NCBI RefSeq assembly: GCF_007673235.1
Contig: NZ_VDZH01000007.1
Span: 16,904-80,903, forward strand
Direction: 5' to 3'
DNA: 64,000 nt
DNA from: Curtobacterium pusillum
GTDB lineage: Bacteria; Actinomycetota; Actinomycetes; Actinomycetales; Microbacteriaceae
The notes beneath the pieces are model-generated. The model did no database searches and was not told the DNA's origin. It saw nothing but the letters and a program-made list of their open reading frames with translations. Both the position numbers and the translations under genes were made by a program. Positions 41,683 through 48,838 of the stretch are shown piece after piece (positions within the stretch are counted from its first letter, which is position 1; the number at the start of each line of letters is the position of its first letter).

Positions 41683-42605
41683 CGCAGACGACCGACGCAC
41701 CCACCGAGAAGCGCACCCGCAGGAACCCGGCGCCGATCATCCTGCTCGTCGCGGTGGTGCTCCTGGCGGTGTACTACGTCGTGATCGGGCTCTCCGGCGC
41801 GCTGAAGACCACGACCGCGGTGCCGGTGAGCGGGTCGAACAGCCCCACCGGGAACTACATGACCCTGCGGATGAGCGTGCAGGACGTCGACCTGTCGAAC
41901 CGGGTGATGCAGGCGAACGTGCTGCCGATCCCGCACGGGACGTACGAGGGCGAGAAGGCCGGTGAGATATCGAAGCCGCTCCGCATCGAGGTCTCGAGCG
42001 GCGGCGTGACGACGAGCGTGGTGACGTTCCCGGGGCAGTCGGTGGTGGACGCGACCTCGTTGACGCTGACCCTGGACCGTGGCGACACCTCGTACCCGTT
42101 CGACCAGCCGTTCACGAACTTCCAACTGAGCGTGCAGAACGACGACACCAGCGCTGCCGTGCCGTTCGAGGTGGACATGTCGAACTCGGCGCGCCCGTGG
42201 GTGATGAACGCCGAGCGGAGTGCCGGCGAGCAGCAGGACGGTCGGACCCTCGTCCCGATGCAGATCGACGGACACCGCGACACCCTGAGCGTCGTGATCG
42301 TGTCGTTCTACATCCTCGCGATCCTGTTCACGACGCTGATGGCCGTCGTGACGATCGGTGCGGCGATCCTGCGGCGGAAGCTCGAGTTCGCGAACGTCAT
42401 CTGGCTGAGCGCGACCCTGCTGTCGTTCCCGGCGCTCCGGTCGGCGATGCCGGGGGCGCCGCCGATCGGGACGACGCTCGACTTCGTGTTCCTGTTCCCG
42501 TGCCTGGCGCTCGTCGCGATCATGTTCGTGTGGACCGGCGCGTACATGCTCTGGCGTGAGTCGAAGGTGCTGCGCGGGCGGGTCCTGGAGGACGACGCGG
42601 CGTAG
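41679..42605 (+). CDS. DUF4436 membrane protein
   Basis: The 308-aa product has one N-terminal TM (IILLVAVVLLAVYYVVIGL). An extracytoplasmic domain of about 170 residues follows, with beta-rich YPFDQPFTNFQLSV and VPFEVDMSNSARPWVMNAE. Three C-terminal TMs include FVFLFPCLALVAIMFVWTGA. This matches DUF4436, whose function is unknown. In other actinobacteria these neighbour Ig-like secreted proteins, which also holds here. The start lies within the stop of the previous gene. Confidence 0.83.
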   Translation: MTQTTDAPTEKRTRRNPAPIILLVAVVLLAVYYVVIGLSGALKTTTAVPVSGSNSPTGNYMTLRMSVQDVDLSNRVMQANVLPIPHGTYEGEKAGEISKPLRIEVSSGGVTTSVVTFPGQSVVDATSLTLTLDRGDTSYPFDQPFTNFQLSVQNDDTSAAVPFEVDMSNSARPWVMNAERSAGEQQDGRTLVPMQIDGHRDTLSVVIVSFYILAILFTTLMAVVTIGAAILRRKLEFANVIWLSATLLSFPALRSAMPGAPPIGTTLDFVFLFPCLALVAIMFVWTGAYMLWRESKVLRGRVLEDDAA

Positions 42606-42654
42606 CGGCTCCTGGCGGGAATGCCAGCGGCTACGGTACGTTGTATCCAGCAAG

Positions 42655-42672
42655 TCGATGCAAACGCATCGA
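42655..42672. promoter_or_regulatory. Palindrome TCGATGC-AAAC-GCATCGA before the LLM gene
   Basis: A perfect seven-base inverted repeat lies 22 bases before the start codon, in a less G+C-rich promoter area (TACGTTGTATCC upstream). It looks like an operator. No regulator gene lies beside it. Confidence 0.45.
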
Positions 42673-42693
42673 ATTCGCGGAAGGCGGCGCATC

Positions 42694-43833
42694 ATGCAGT
42701 TCGGCATCTTCACGGTCAGTGACGTCACGACCGACCCCACCACCGGGCAGACCCCCGACGACACCCAGCGCGTCCGGGACATCCTGACGATCGCCGAGCA
42801 CGCCGACCAGGCCGGCCTCGACGTCTTCGCCACCGGCGAGCACCACAACCCGCCGTTCGTGGCGTCGTCGCCGACCACCATGCTCGGCTACCTCGCGGGT
42901 CGGACGAAGCACATCACGCTGTCGACCTCGACGACGCTGATCACGACGAACGACCCGGTGCGCATCGCCGAGGAGTACGCGATGCTCCAGGTCATCTCCG
43001 ACGGCCGGATGGACCTCATGATGGGCCGCGGCAACACCGGTCCCGTCTACCCGTGGTTCGGCCAGGACATCCGCCAGGGCGTCAACCTGGCGATCGAGAA
43101 CTACGCACTCGTCCGCCAGCTCTGGGAGAACGACGTCGTCAACTGGCAGGGCAAGTTCCGCACGCCGCTGCAGGGCTTCACCTCGACCCCGCGTCCGCTC
43201 GACGGCGTCCCGCCGTTCGTGTGGCACGGCTCCATCCGGACGCCGGAGATCGCCGAGCAGGCCGCGTACTACGGCGACGGCTTCTTCCACAACAACATCT
43301 TCTGGCCGATCGAGCACACCGCGCAGATGGTCGGGCTGTACCGGCAGCGCTTCGAGCACTACGGTCACGGGCGTGCCGACCAGGCGATCGTGGGCCTCGG
43401 TGGGCAGTTCTTCGCCCGGAAGAACTCGCAGGACGCGATCGACGAGTTCCGCCCGTACTTCGACAACGCGCCGGTGTACGGACACGGCCCCTCGATGGAG
43501 GACTTCACCCACCAGACTCCGCTCACCGTCGGTTCCCCGCAGCAGGTCATCGACCGGTACGCCGCGATGAAGGACAGCGTCGGGCACTACCAGCGTCAAC
43601 TGTTCCTCGTCGACCACGCGGGGCTGCCGCTCAAGACGGTGCTCGAGCAGATCGACATCCTGGCCGAGGACATCGTGCCCGCGCTCCGCACGATCAACGA
43701 CGAGGGGCGTCCGGCGGACGTGCCGTCGGACCCGCCGTCGCACGCGGCTCGTGCGGCCGCGGCGCTGGCCGCCGGCACGGCGGGCAGCGACCACGTCGCC
43801 GCCGAGGACGAGTGGACGGGCGCGTCGGTCTGA
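42694..43833 (+). CDS. LLM-class flavin-dependent oxidoreductase
   Basis: The 379-aa product is a luciferase-like monooxygenase of the FMN-dependent bacterial group (MQFGIFTVSDVTTDPTTGQT, GEHHNPPFVASSP, MMGRGNTGPVYPWFG). It resembles a subgroup seen in Corynebacterium (CE1758-like), which usually has an NADPH-dependent FMN reductase partner. No such gene is adjacent here. The Ala-rich tail after about residue 340 is variable. The substrate is unknown. The ATG has GGAAGGCGG upstream. Confidence 0.88.
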   Translation: MQFGIFTVSDVTTDPTTGQTPDDTQRVRDILTIAEHADQAGLDVFATGEHHNPPFVASSPTTMLGYLAGRTKHITLSTSTTLITTNDPVRIAEEYAMLQVISDGRMDLMMGRGNTGPVYPWFGQDIRQGVNLAIENYALVRQLWENDVVNWQGKFRTPLQGFTSTPRPLDGVPPFVWHGSIRTPEIAEQAAYYGDGFFHNNIFWPIEHTAQMVGLYRQRFEHYGHGRADQAIVGLGGQFFARKNSQDAIDEFRPYFDNAPVYGHGPSMEDFTHQTPLTVGSPQQVIDRYAAMKDSVGHYQRQLFLVDHAGLPLKTVLEQIDILAEDIVPALRTINDEGRPADVPSDPPSHAARAAAALAAGTAGSDHVAAEDEWTGASV

Positions 43834-43843
43834 CGCACGCTTC

Positions 43844-43894
43844 GTGAGCGGGGATGGTCGGGTCCCGGATGGTGGCCCGACCATTGCTGCTCAC
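43844..43894. repeat. Inverted repeat of ATGGTCGGGTC family, copy 2
   Basis: GTGAGC...ATGGTCGGG...CCCGACCATT...GCTCAC lies 10 bases after the LLM stop. It shares the core and the CTGCTC flank with the element at 15787-15851. It stands first in a row of three different repeats that continues to 44090. Confidence 0.75.
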
Positions 43895-43917
43895 CATGCG
43901 GGGTGGGCGCGACCACC

Positions 43918-43965
43918 GACGGACTGGAGGCGCGGTGCGGGCTGGCACCGCGCCTCCAGTCCGTC
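43918..43965. repeat. REP-like palindrome (GGAGGCGCGG family), copy 2
   Basis: Twenty-one-base perfect arms, containing ACGGACTGGAGGCGCGGTGC and its reverse complement, enclose a six-base loop. Nearly the same as 28208-28257 and 49884-49929. Confidence 0.9.
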
Positions 43966-44003
43966 ACGGTGTGCGTTCTGACCCATCATGCGCGTCCTGG
44001 GAT

Positions 44004-44090
44004 GCGCTTTCGCGCGTAGGGGGCAGGAAGGAACTGCCCCCTACGCGCGAAAGCGCTTCCTACGCGCGGACCTGCTTCCTACGCGCGATT
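44004..44090. repeat. 23-bp perfect stem plus TTCCTACGCGCG copies
   Basis: The arms 44004-44026 and 44034-44056 are perfectly complementary (core CGCGCGTAGGGGGCAG) with loop GAAGGAA. Two direct copies of CTTCCTACGCGCG follow (44055 and 44075). The last one contains the TAG stop of the SMR gene and encodes its final residues (NRA). The same unit builds the array at 28260-28400. Confidence 0.85.
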
Positions 44091-44453
44091 CGGCGGGGTG
44101 GGGGCTGCGGGAGCGTCGGGCGCGGGAGCCACCGCGCGGGCGGGGACCAGCTTGAGGCCCACCACGCAGCCGACGATGCCGGCGATGAAGAGCACGCGCA
44201 GCACAGTCACGGGCTCGGCGCCGGTGGCCATGCCCCACAGCACGGTGAGGGCGGCACCGGTCCCCGTCCACACCGCGTACGCCGTGCTGATCGGGATGTG
44301 CTTCAGGACGTAGCCGAACGCGACGAGGCTCACCACGATGGTGATCGCGAACACGATCGTCGGGCCGGGGACGGTGAAGCCGTCGCTCTCGCCGAGGGCG
44401 GTCGCCCACACGGTCTCGAGCGCGGCGCTGACGAACAGGACGATCCACGGCAT
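44079..44453 (-). CDS. SMR-family efflux protein, first of a pair
   Basis: The 124-aa product has four TM segments with the essential Glu13 (SAALETVWATALGESDGF). It is longer than standard SMR proteins (about 105 aa) by a Pro/Ala-rich tail APDAPAAPTPPNRA, whose last residues come from a repeat unit. It begins one base before the other SMR stop. Paired SMRs usually act as heterodimers exporting quaternary ammonium compounds or guanidinium-type cations. Confidence 0.88.
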   Translation of the reverse strand: MPWIVLFVSAALETVWATALGESDGFTVPGPTIVFAITIVVSLVAFGYVLKHIPISTAYAVWTGTGAALTVLWGMATGAEPVTVLRVLFIAGIVGCVVGLKLVPARAVAPAPDAPAAPTPPNRA

Positions 44454-44454
44454 C

Positions 44455-44769
44455 TCAGCTCACCACCTTGAGGCCGACGACGCAGGCGACGAGCCCGAGC
44501 ACGAGGGCGATCCGGGCGACCGAGGCGGCCTCCTGCTTGCGGAGGATCGCGACGATCACCGTGAGCGATGCGCCGATGCCGACCCAGACAGCGTAGGCGG
44601 TGCCGACCGGGATCTCCTTCATCGCGAACGCCAGGCCGACCATGCTCAGCGCCATGCCTGCGATGAACACGATCGTCGGGACGACCTTCTTGAAGCCGTT
44701 CGAGGCGCCGAGGGCGGTGGCCCACACGGCCTCGAGGACGCCGGACAGCACGAGGATCACCCATGCCAT
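44455..44769 (-). CDS. SMR-family efflux protein, second of a pair
   Basis: The 104-aa product is a standard four-TM SMR with Glu13 (GVLEAVWATALGASNGF) and PVGTAYAVWVGIGASLTV. GGAG lies seven bases before the ATG. It is the first gene of the two-gene transcript and is divergent from a TetR gene, which probably represses both. The conserved AVWATALG in both partners fits the SugE/YkkCD type. Confidence 0.92.
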   Translation of the reverse strand: MAWVILVLSGVLEAVWATALGASNGFKKVVPTIVFIAGMALSMVGLAFAMKEIPVGTAYAVWVGIGASLTVIVAILRKQEAASVARIALVLGLVACVVGLKVVS

Positions 44770-44791
44770 GACGATCTCCTTCCATGAGTCG

Positions 44792-44839
44792 TACGAGTGT
44801 ACGAGTACGAGTACGAGTTCGAAAGTAGCACAACTGTGC
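44792..44839. promoter_or_regulatory. SMR/TetR divergent control region with TACGAG repeats
   Basis: Four TACGAG hexamers (44792, 44800, 44806, 44812), the last three head to tail and all on one strand, lie between the SMR and TetR starts. A GCACA-AC-TGTGC inverted repeat (44828-44839) lies 13 bases before the TetR GTG. Direct hexamers spaced by six suggest a DNA-binding site or simple sequence slippage. Confidence 0.55.
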
Positions 44840-44851
44840 GAGTATGGGGGC

Positions 44852-45430
44852 GTGACCAGGAGCATCGACGTCGAGAAACGGCGCCGCACCGTGTCCGAAG
44901 CGGCGTGCCGGGTCCTCGCGCGGGACGGCCTCGGGGCCCTGAGCGTCCGGAACGTCGCCGCCGAGGCCGGACTGCCGCCGAGCACCGTGCGCTACGTGTT
45001 CCCGACGCAGTCGAGCATGCGCGAGCACACCATCACGCTCGTGTTCGACCGCACGCGGGAGCGGATCGCATCGATCGCGTCCGACATCTCGGGCCGTGAC
45101 CGCGCGCACCGGATCGTCCTCGAGCTGCTGCCCCTCGACGAGGAGCGGGTCATCGAGCTCGACGTCTACCTCGCGCTCGGGAACGCGGCGCTGACCGACA
45201 CCGAGCTCCGGCCGGCACTCGACCGGGTCGTCGACGAGATGCGGGAGTGGAGCGAGGAGATCCTCGGGCTCGTCGGGGTACCCGCCGCCGACCGGGAGTA
45301 CGAGGCCCGCCGGCTGCACGCGCTGATCGACGGGCTCGCGATGCACGTCGTGCGGCTCGCGCCGGGGGAGTCCGGCGACTGGGCGATCGAGGTGCTCGAC
45401 CGGCACCTCGACGGGGTCGCCACGGGCTGA
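44852..45430 (+). CDS. TetR-family transcriptional regulator
   Basis: The 192-aa product has an N-terminal helix-turn-helix (ACRVLARDGLGALSVRNVAA then EAGLPPSTVRYVFPTQSSM) and a variable ligand domain. It is divergent from the SMR pair, so it probably represses these exporters and responds to a cationic compound. The GTG start gives a normal length. Confidence 0.9.
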   Translation: MTRSIDVEKRRRTVSEAACRVLARDGLGALSVRNVAAEAGLPPSTVRYVFPTQSSMREHTITLVFDRTRERIASIASDISGRDRAHRIVLELLPLDEERVIELDVYLALGNAALTDTELRPALDRVVDEMREWSEEILGLVGVPAADREYEARRLHALIDGLAMHVVRLAPGESGDWAIEVLDRHLDGVATG

Positions 45431-45465
45431 GGCGGGTCGTTGCGGGCTTCGCGGGGCGCCCGAGG

Positions 45466-45600
45466 CCTCGCACGGTGCGAGGTCCCGTGGGCATGGTGCG
45501 AGGTCCCGTGCATGGTGCGAGGCTCGCGGCGTCCCACGGTGACCGGAACCTCGCACACTGTCCGCGCCTCGCACCGTGCGAGGCCTCGCACCGCGCGCCG
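45466..45600. repeat. Cluster of GTGCGAGG / CCTCGCAC octamers
   Basis: About eight copies of the octamer, on both strands, lie in 135 bases. They include the perfect hairpin CCTCGCAC-G-GTGCGAGG (45466-45482), direct CATGGTGCGAGGTCCCGTG copies near 45492-45510, and another hairpin near 45568. The 211-base gap 45431-45641 has no gene and is mostly this array. Confidence 0.8.
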
Positions 45601-45641
45601 CGCCGCCCCGCGCGGCAACGTCCGTCGCCTATCCTTGCCCG

Positions 45642-46667
45642 GTGACGACGACCACCCGGCCGCCACAGCGCGCTGACTCCCGATCGCGGGCCCTCACCGG
45701 CCCCGGGCTCGTGCTGCTCGCCGTCGTCGTGCTGCTCGGGATCCGCCTGCTGTCCCCGGCCGTCGGGACCGCGGGGTTGCCGAACGTCGTGCAGGACTTC
45801 CTCACCCTGGCGATCAGCGTCGTCGTCGAGTCCCTGCCGTTCGTGGTGCTCGGCATCGTGCTGTCCATCGTCGTCGAGGTCTGGGTGCCCGTCGGTGCGC
45901 TCGAGAAGGTCCTGCCGCAGCGCCCCATCCCGCGCCGGGCCGTGATCTCCCTCATCGGCATGCTCTTCCCGGTGTGCGAGTGCGGGAACGTGCCGCTCGC
46001 CCGCGGCCTCATGATGCGCGGGTTCACCCCGGCCGAGGCCGTCACGTTCCTCGTCGCCGCCCCGATCCTCAACCCGCTCGTGATCATCAGCACCGCGCAG
46101 GCGTTCGGCTGGTCCGGCTGGATCCTGCCGGTCCGCATCGTCGGCGGCTTCGTGATCGCCAACCTCGTCGGCTGGATCGTCGCCGCGCACCGCCGTCCGG
46201 CCGACCTGCTGCTGCCCGCGTTCGAGGCCCGCTGCCGTGCGGCGATCGGTGCCCCGCGGTCCCGGAACCGCTGGCGGGAGAGTGCCGCGCAGTTCGGTGG
46301 CGAGACCGCGACGATGATGCCCGCGCTGTTCGTCGGCGCCGGACTGGCCGCCGCGATCCAGGTGGCCGTGCCCCGGTCCACGCTCGTGTCGATCGGCGCG
46401 AACCCGGTGCTGTCCGTCGCCGCGATGATGCTCCTGGCGATGACGGTGTCGCTGTGCTCGAACGTGGACGCCTTCTTCGCGCTGTCGTTCGCGTCGACGT
46501 TCCTGCCCGGGTCGATCACCGCCTTCCTCATCATCGGGCCGATCATCGACGTGAAGATGATCGCCCTGCTCCGAACGACGTTCCGTGCACGCTTCCTGGT
46601 GCTGCTCGCCGTCGTCTGCGTCCTGTTCGCCGCGACCGTCGGGTTGGTGATGAATGTCCTCGTCTGA
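45642..46667 (+). CDS. ArsP/DUF318-family permease
   Basis: The 341-aa product has about eight TM segments and the FPVCECGNVPLARGLMMRG motif of the DUF318/ArsP_1 permeases, two Cys included. TFLVAAPILNPLVIISTAQ is also typical. Some family members export organoarsenicals, others have unknown cargo. It overlaps a TIGR03943-type gene by 14 bases. The same pair (YcgR/YcgQ in Bacillus, Zur-controlled) occurs widely, but no Zur box is visible here. The GTG start follows the CCTCGCAC array. Confidence 0.83.
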   Translation: MTTTTRPPQRADSRSRALTGPGLVLLAVVVLLGIRLLSPAVGTAGLPNVVQDFLTLAISVVVESLPFVVLGIVLSIVVEVWVPVGALEKVLPQRPIPRRAVISLIGMLFPVCECGNVPLARGLMMRGFTPAEAVTFLVAAPILNPLVIISTAQAFGWSGWILPVRIVGGFVIANLVGWIVAAHRRPADLLLPAFEARCRAAIGAPRSRNRWRESAAQFGGETATMMPALFVGAGLAAAIQVAVPRSTLVSIGANPVLSVAAMMLLAMTVSLCSNVDAFFALSFASTFLPGSITAFLIIGPIIDVKMIALLRTTFRARFLVLLAVVCVLFAATVGLVMNVLV

Positions 46668-47436
46668 GTCGCGCCTGCCCGCGTACCTCGGCCTCGGGTC
46701 GGTGCTCGCGGTGGCGCTCTGCACGCTGTGGCTCGCCCTCGCCGGGCACCTCGACCTGTACATCAACCCGCGGTACTCGGCGTTCACGATCGTCCTCGCG
46801 ACCGTCGCGGTGCCCGCGTCGGTGGCCGGCCTGGTCGTCGTGGCGCGCGGGCACGAGCACGTGCACGACGACGAGGAACACGAGCACCGGCCGGGAGGCG
46901 CGGGTCGCCTCACACGGGTCGTCCTGGGTGGGGTGGCGGCGCTCGTCACGATCGGGGTCACCGCCGCCATGCTCGTCCTGCCCCCGACGACCCTCTCCGC
47001 CCGCACCGCGCAACAGCGGAGCGTGGACTCGGCGACCCTGTCGAACGCCACCGGCTCCGAGGCCGCGGTGTCCCTGCTCGGCAGCGGGTCGGTCGACACG
47101 TCGGAGTACGGCGTGAAGGACTGGGCCGCCCTCATCCGCCAGACCACGGACACCACGTCGCTCGTCGGCAAGCAGGTGCGGCTCTCGGGGTTCGTCGTGC
47201 CCGGTTCGGACGGCTCGTTCACGCTGACCCGGTTCGTGATCAGCTGCTGCGCCGTGGACGCCCAGCCCGTCGGGCTCGGGGTCGTCACCGACGGCGCCGT
47301 CCCCGACGAGGACCAGTGGGTCACCGTGACGGGCGCGCTCGCCGCCAACCCGGACCAGTCGGCGGACGCCCGGATCGTCATCAAGGCAGCGACGGTCAAG
47401 AAGATCGCGCAGCCGAAGGACCCGTATGAGTACTGA
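46654..47436 (+). CDS. TIGR03943-family (DUF1980) membrane protein
   Basis: The 260-aa product has two to three TM segments, a His/Glu-rich loop (RGHEHVHDDEEHEH, about residues 68-81) that could bind metal, and a C-terminal domain with the family mark TRFVISCCAVDAQPVGLGVV. It always accompanies a DUF318 permease. It is probably a subunit or chaperone for the same transport system. The linker encodes a CGGGAGGCGCG repeat variant. It overlaps the upstream gene by 14 and the downstream one by 11 bases. Confidence 0.85.
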   Translation: MSSSESRLPAYLGLGSVLAVALCTLWLALAGHLDLYINPRYSAFTIVLATVAVPASVAGLVVVARGHEHVHDDEEHEHRPGGAGRLTRVVLGGVAALVTIGVTAAMLVLPPTTLSARTAQQRSVDSATLSNATGSEAAVSLLGSGSVDTSEYGVKDWAALIRQTTDTTSLVGKQVRLSGFVVPGSDGSFTLTRFVISCCAVDAQPVGLGVVTDGAVPDEDQWVTVTGALAANPDQSADARIVIKAATVKKIAQPKDPYEY

Positions 47437-48838
47437 GGCTGAGACGATGCAGCGCCGTCGGCCCCGGAACCGCTTCCGCCGCCGGCTCGTCGCCACGGTC
47501 CTGGTGTTCGTCGTCGTCGGCACGGCCGCCGCGGTCGTCGGGTCGCAGCAGGGCCCCCGGCTCCGCGACGTCACGTACGACGCCACCGGGCTGGTTTCCC
47601 GGCCGGCCCAGCGCGTGATCCTCACCGCGAACCAGGCACTGCAGCGGGTGTCCGCCGCCGACGTCCGGGTCAGCCCGGCGGCAGCGCACACCGTGACCTC
47701 GAGCGGGAACACGATCGCCGTGGAGTTCGCCGGACCACTGGCGTACGACCGCGACTACACGGTCACCGTCGCGGGCGTCCGCGCCCCCGGGCAGCGTGCG
47801 ACCTCGGACCTCCGTGCCTCGATCCGAACGGGCAGTACCGACGTCCTCGCGCTCGTCCCGGGTGACGCCGGCGCGAAGGACCGCATCGTCCGTCGGTCCC
47901 TCGACGCCGGGGGCGCGACCACCGTGTACCAAGGGACCGGCATCACGGAGTACGTCCGCCTCGGCCGGTCGCTCGTCGTGGTGAGCGGGACGGACGCCGG
48001 GTCCTCCGTCGACATCGTGCCGCTCGCCGGTGGGGTGCAGGACGAGGACGCCCCCGTCGAGCACCTCACGCTGCCGACCGCCGAGGGCCGCGTCACCGCC
48101 CTGCACGCCGCGGACGACGGTGCCTCGTTCGGGTTCGAGTACGCCGACACCTCGACCGGGCAGTCCCGCAACGTCGGGCTGTACGTCGTCGACATGACCG
48201 GGACGCACCTGCCGACCGCGATCGACGGGAGCGGCAAGCCGGTGACCGGGGCCGTCCCGATGACGGTCGGGCAGTGGGCGTACGTGCCGCGGACCGAGAG
48301 CGCCCTCGTCCGGACCGGCAGCGATGACCTCCTGCTCGTCGACATGAGCGGCCGCACGGACGCCGTCCGGCTCGGGAGCGCCACGTACCTGCACGGCTTC
48401 GTCGGCACCGGCACCACCGCCGTGGTCGAGACCGGGACCGGCATCGTGCGCCTCGACCTCACGGACGGCGAGCGCACGGCGCTGCAGGCCCCCGCCGCCA
48501 GCACCGACGCCGCCTACCTCGGGCGCATCGCCCAGCTGACGGACGACAGCTACCTGCGGGTGGTGGGGGACGTGCGGTCGGACGGGACCATCTCGCAGCG
48601 GGTCGTGCGCGTGGAGGGGAGCCGCGCCTCCAGGCTGCCCGTGACCGTCCCCGAGGACGCGAGCGTCACCGCGGTCTGCCCGTCCCCGAACGGGCAGTTC
48701 GTCGCAGTCGCGACGAAGTCGGCGACGAGCGAGCTCGTGAGCATCGTCGACGCCACCTCGGGAGCGCTCGAGGCGAGCATCGACGCGGGGTCCGTGGACT
48801 GGTGCGCGGCGTTGCCGTCGGGCGACGAGGTCGGCTAG
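47426..48838 (+). CDS. Membrane-anchored secreted protein, propeller-like
   Basis: The 470-aa product has a basic N-terminus, one TM (LVATVLVFVVVGTAAAVVGS) and a long extracytoplasmic domain. It contains an Ig-like segment near residue 70-130, then repeated beta strands such as SLVVVSGTDAGSSVDIVPLA and FVAVATKSATSELVSIVDAT. These suggest a beta-propeller. I do not recognise a named family. It is the third gene of the ArsP-like transcript and overlaps the previous gene by 11 bases. It ends four bases into the convergent AraC gene. Confidence 0.72.
   Translation: MSTEAETMQRRRPRNRFRRRLVATVLVFVVVGTAAAVVGSQQGPRLRDVTYDATGLVSRPAQRVILTANQALQRVSAADVRVSPAAAHTVTSSGNTIAVEFAGPLAYDRDYTVTVAGVRAPGQRATSDLRASIRTGSTDVLALVPGDAGAKDRIVRRSLDAGGATTVYQGTGITEYVRLGRSLVVVSGTDAGSSVDIVPLAGGVQDEDAPVEHLTLPTAEGRVTALHAADDGASFGFEYADTSTGQSRNVGLYVVDMTGTHLPTAIDGSGKPVTGAVPMTVGQWAYVPRTESALVRTGSDDLLLVDMSGRTDAVRLGSATYLHGFVGTGTTAVVETGTGIVRLDLTDGERTALQAPAASTDAAYLGRIAQLTDDSYLRVVGDVRSDGTISQRVVRVEGSRASRLPVTVPEDASVTAVCPSPNGQFVAVATKSATSELVSIVDATSGALEASIDAGSVDWCAALPSGDEVG

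Noticed and set aside
45601-45641. A Zur box before the DUF318/TIGR03943 pair, as in Bacillus
   Set aside because: The promoter area is G+C-rich and shows no such inverted repeat.
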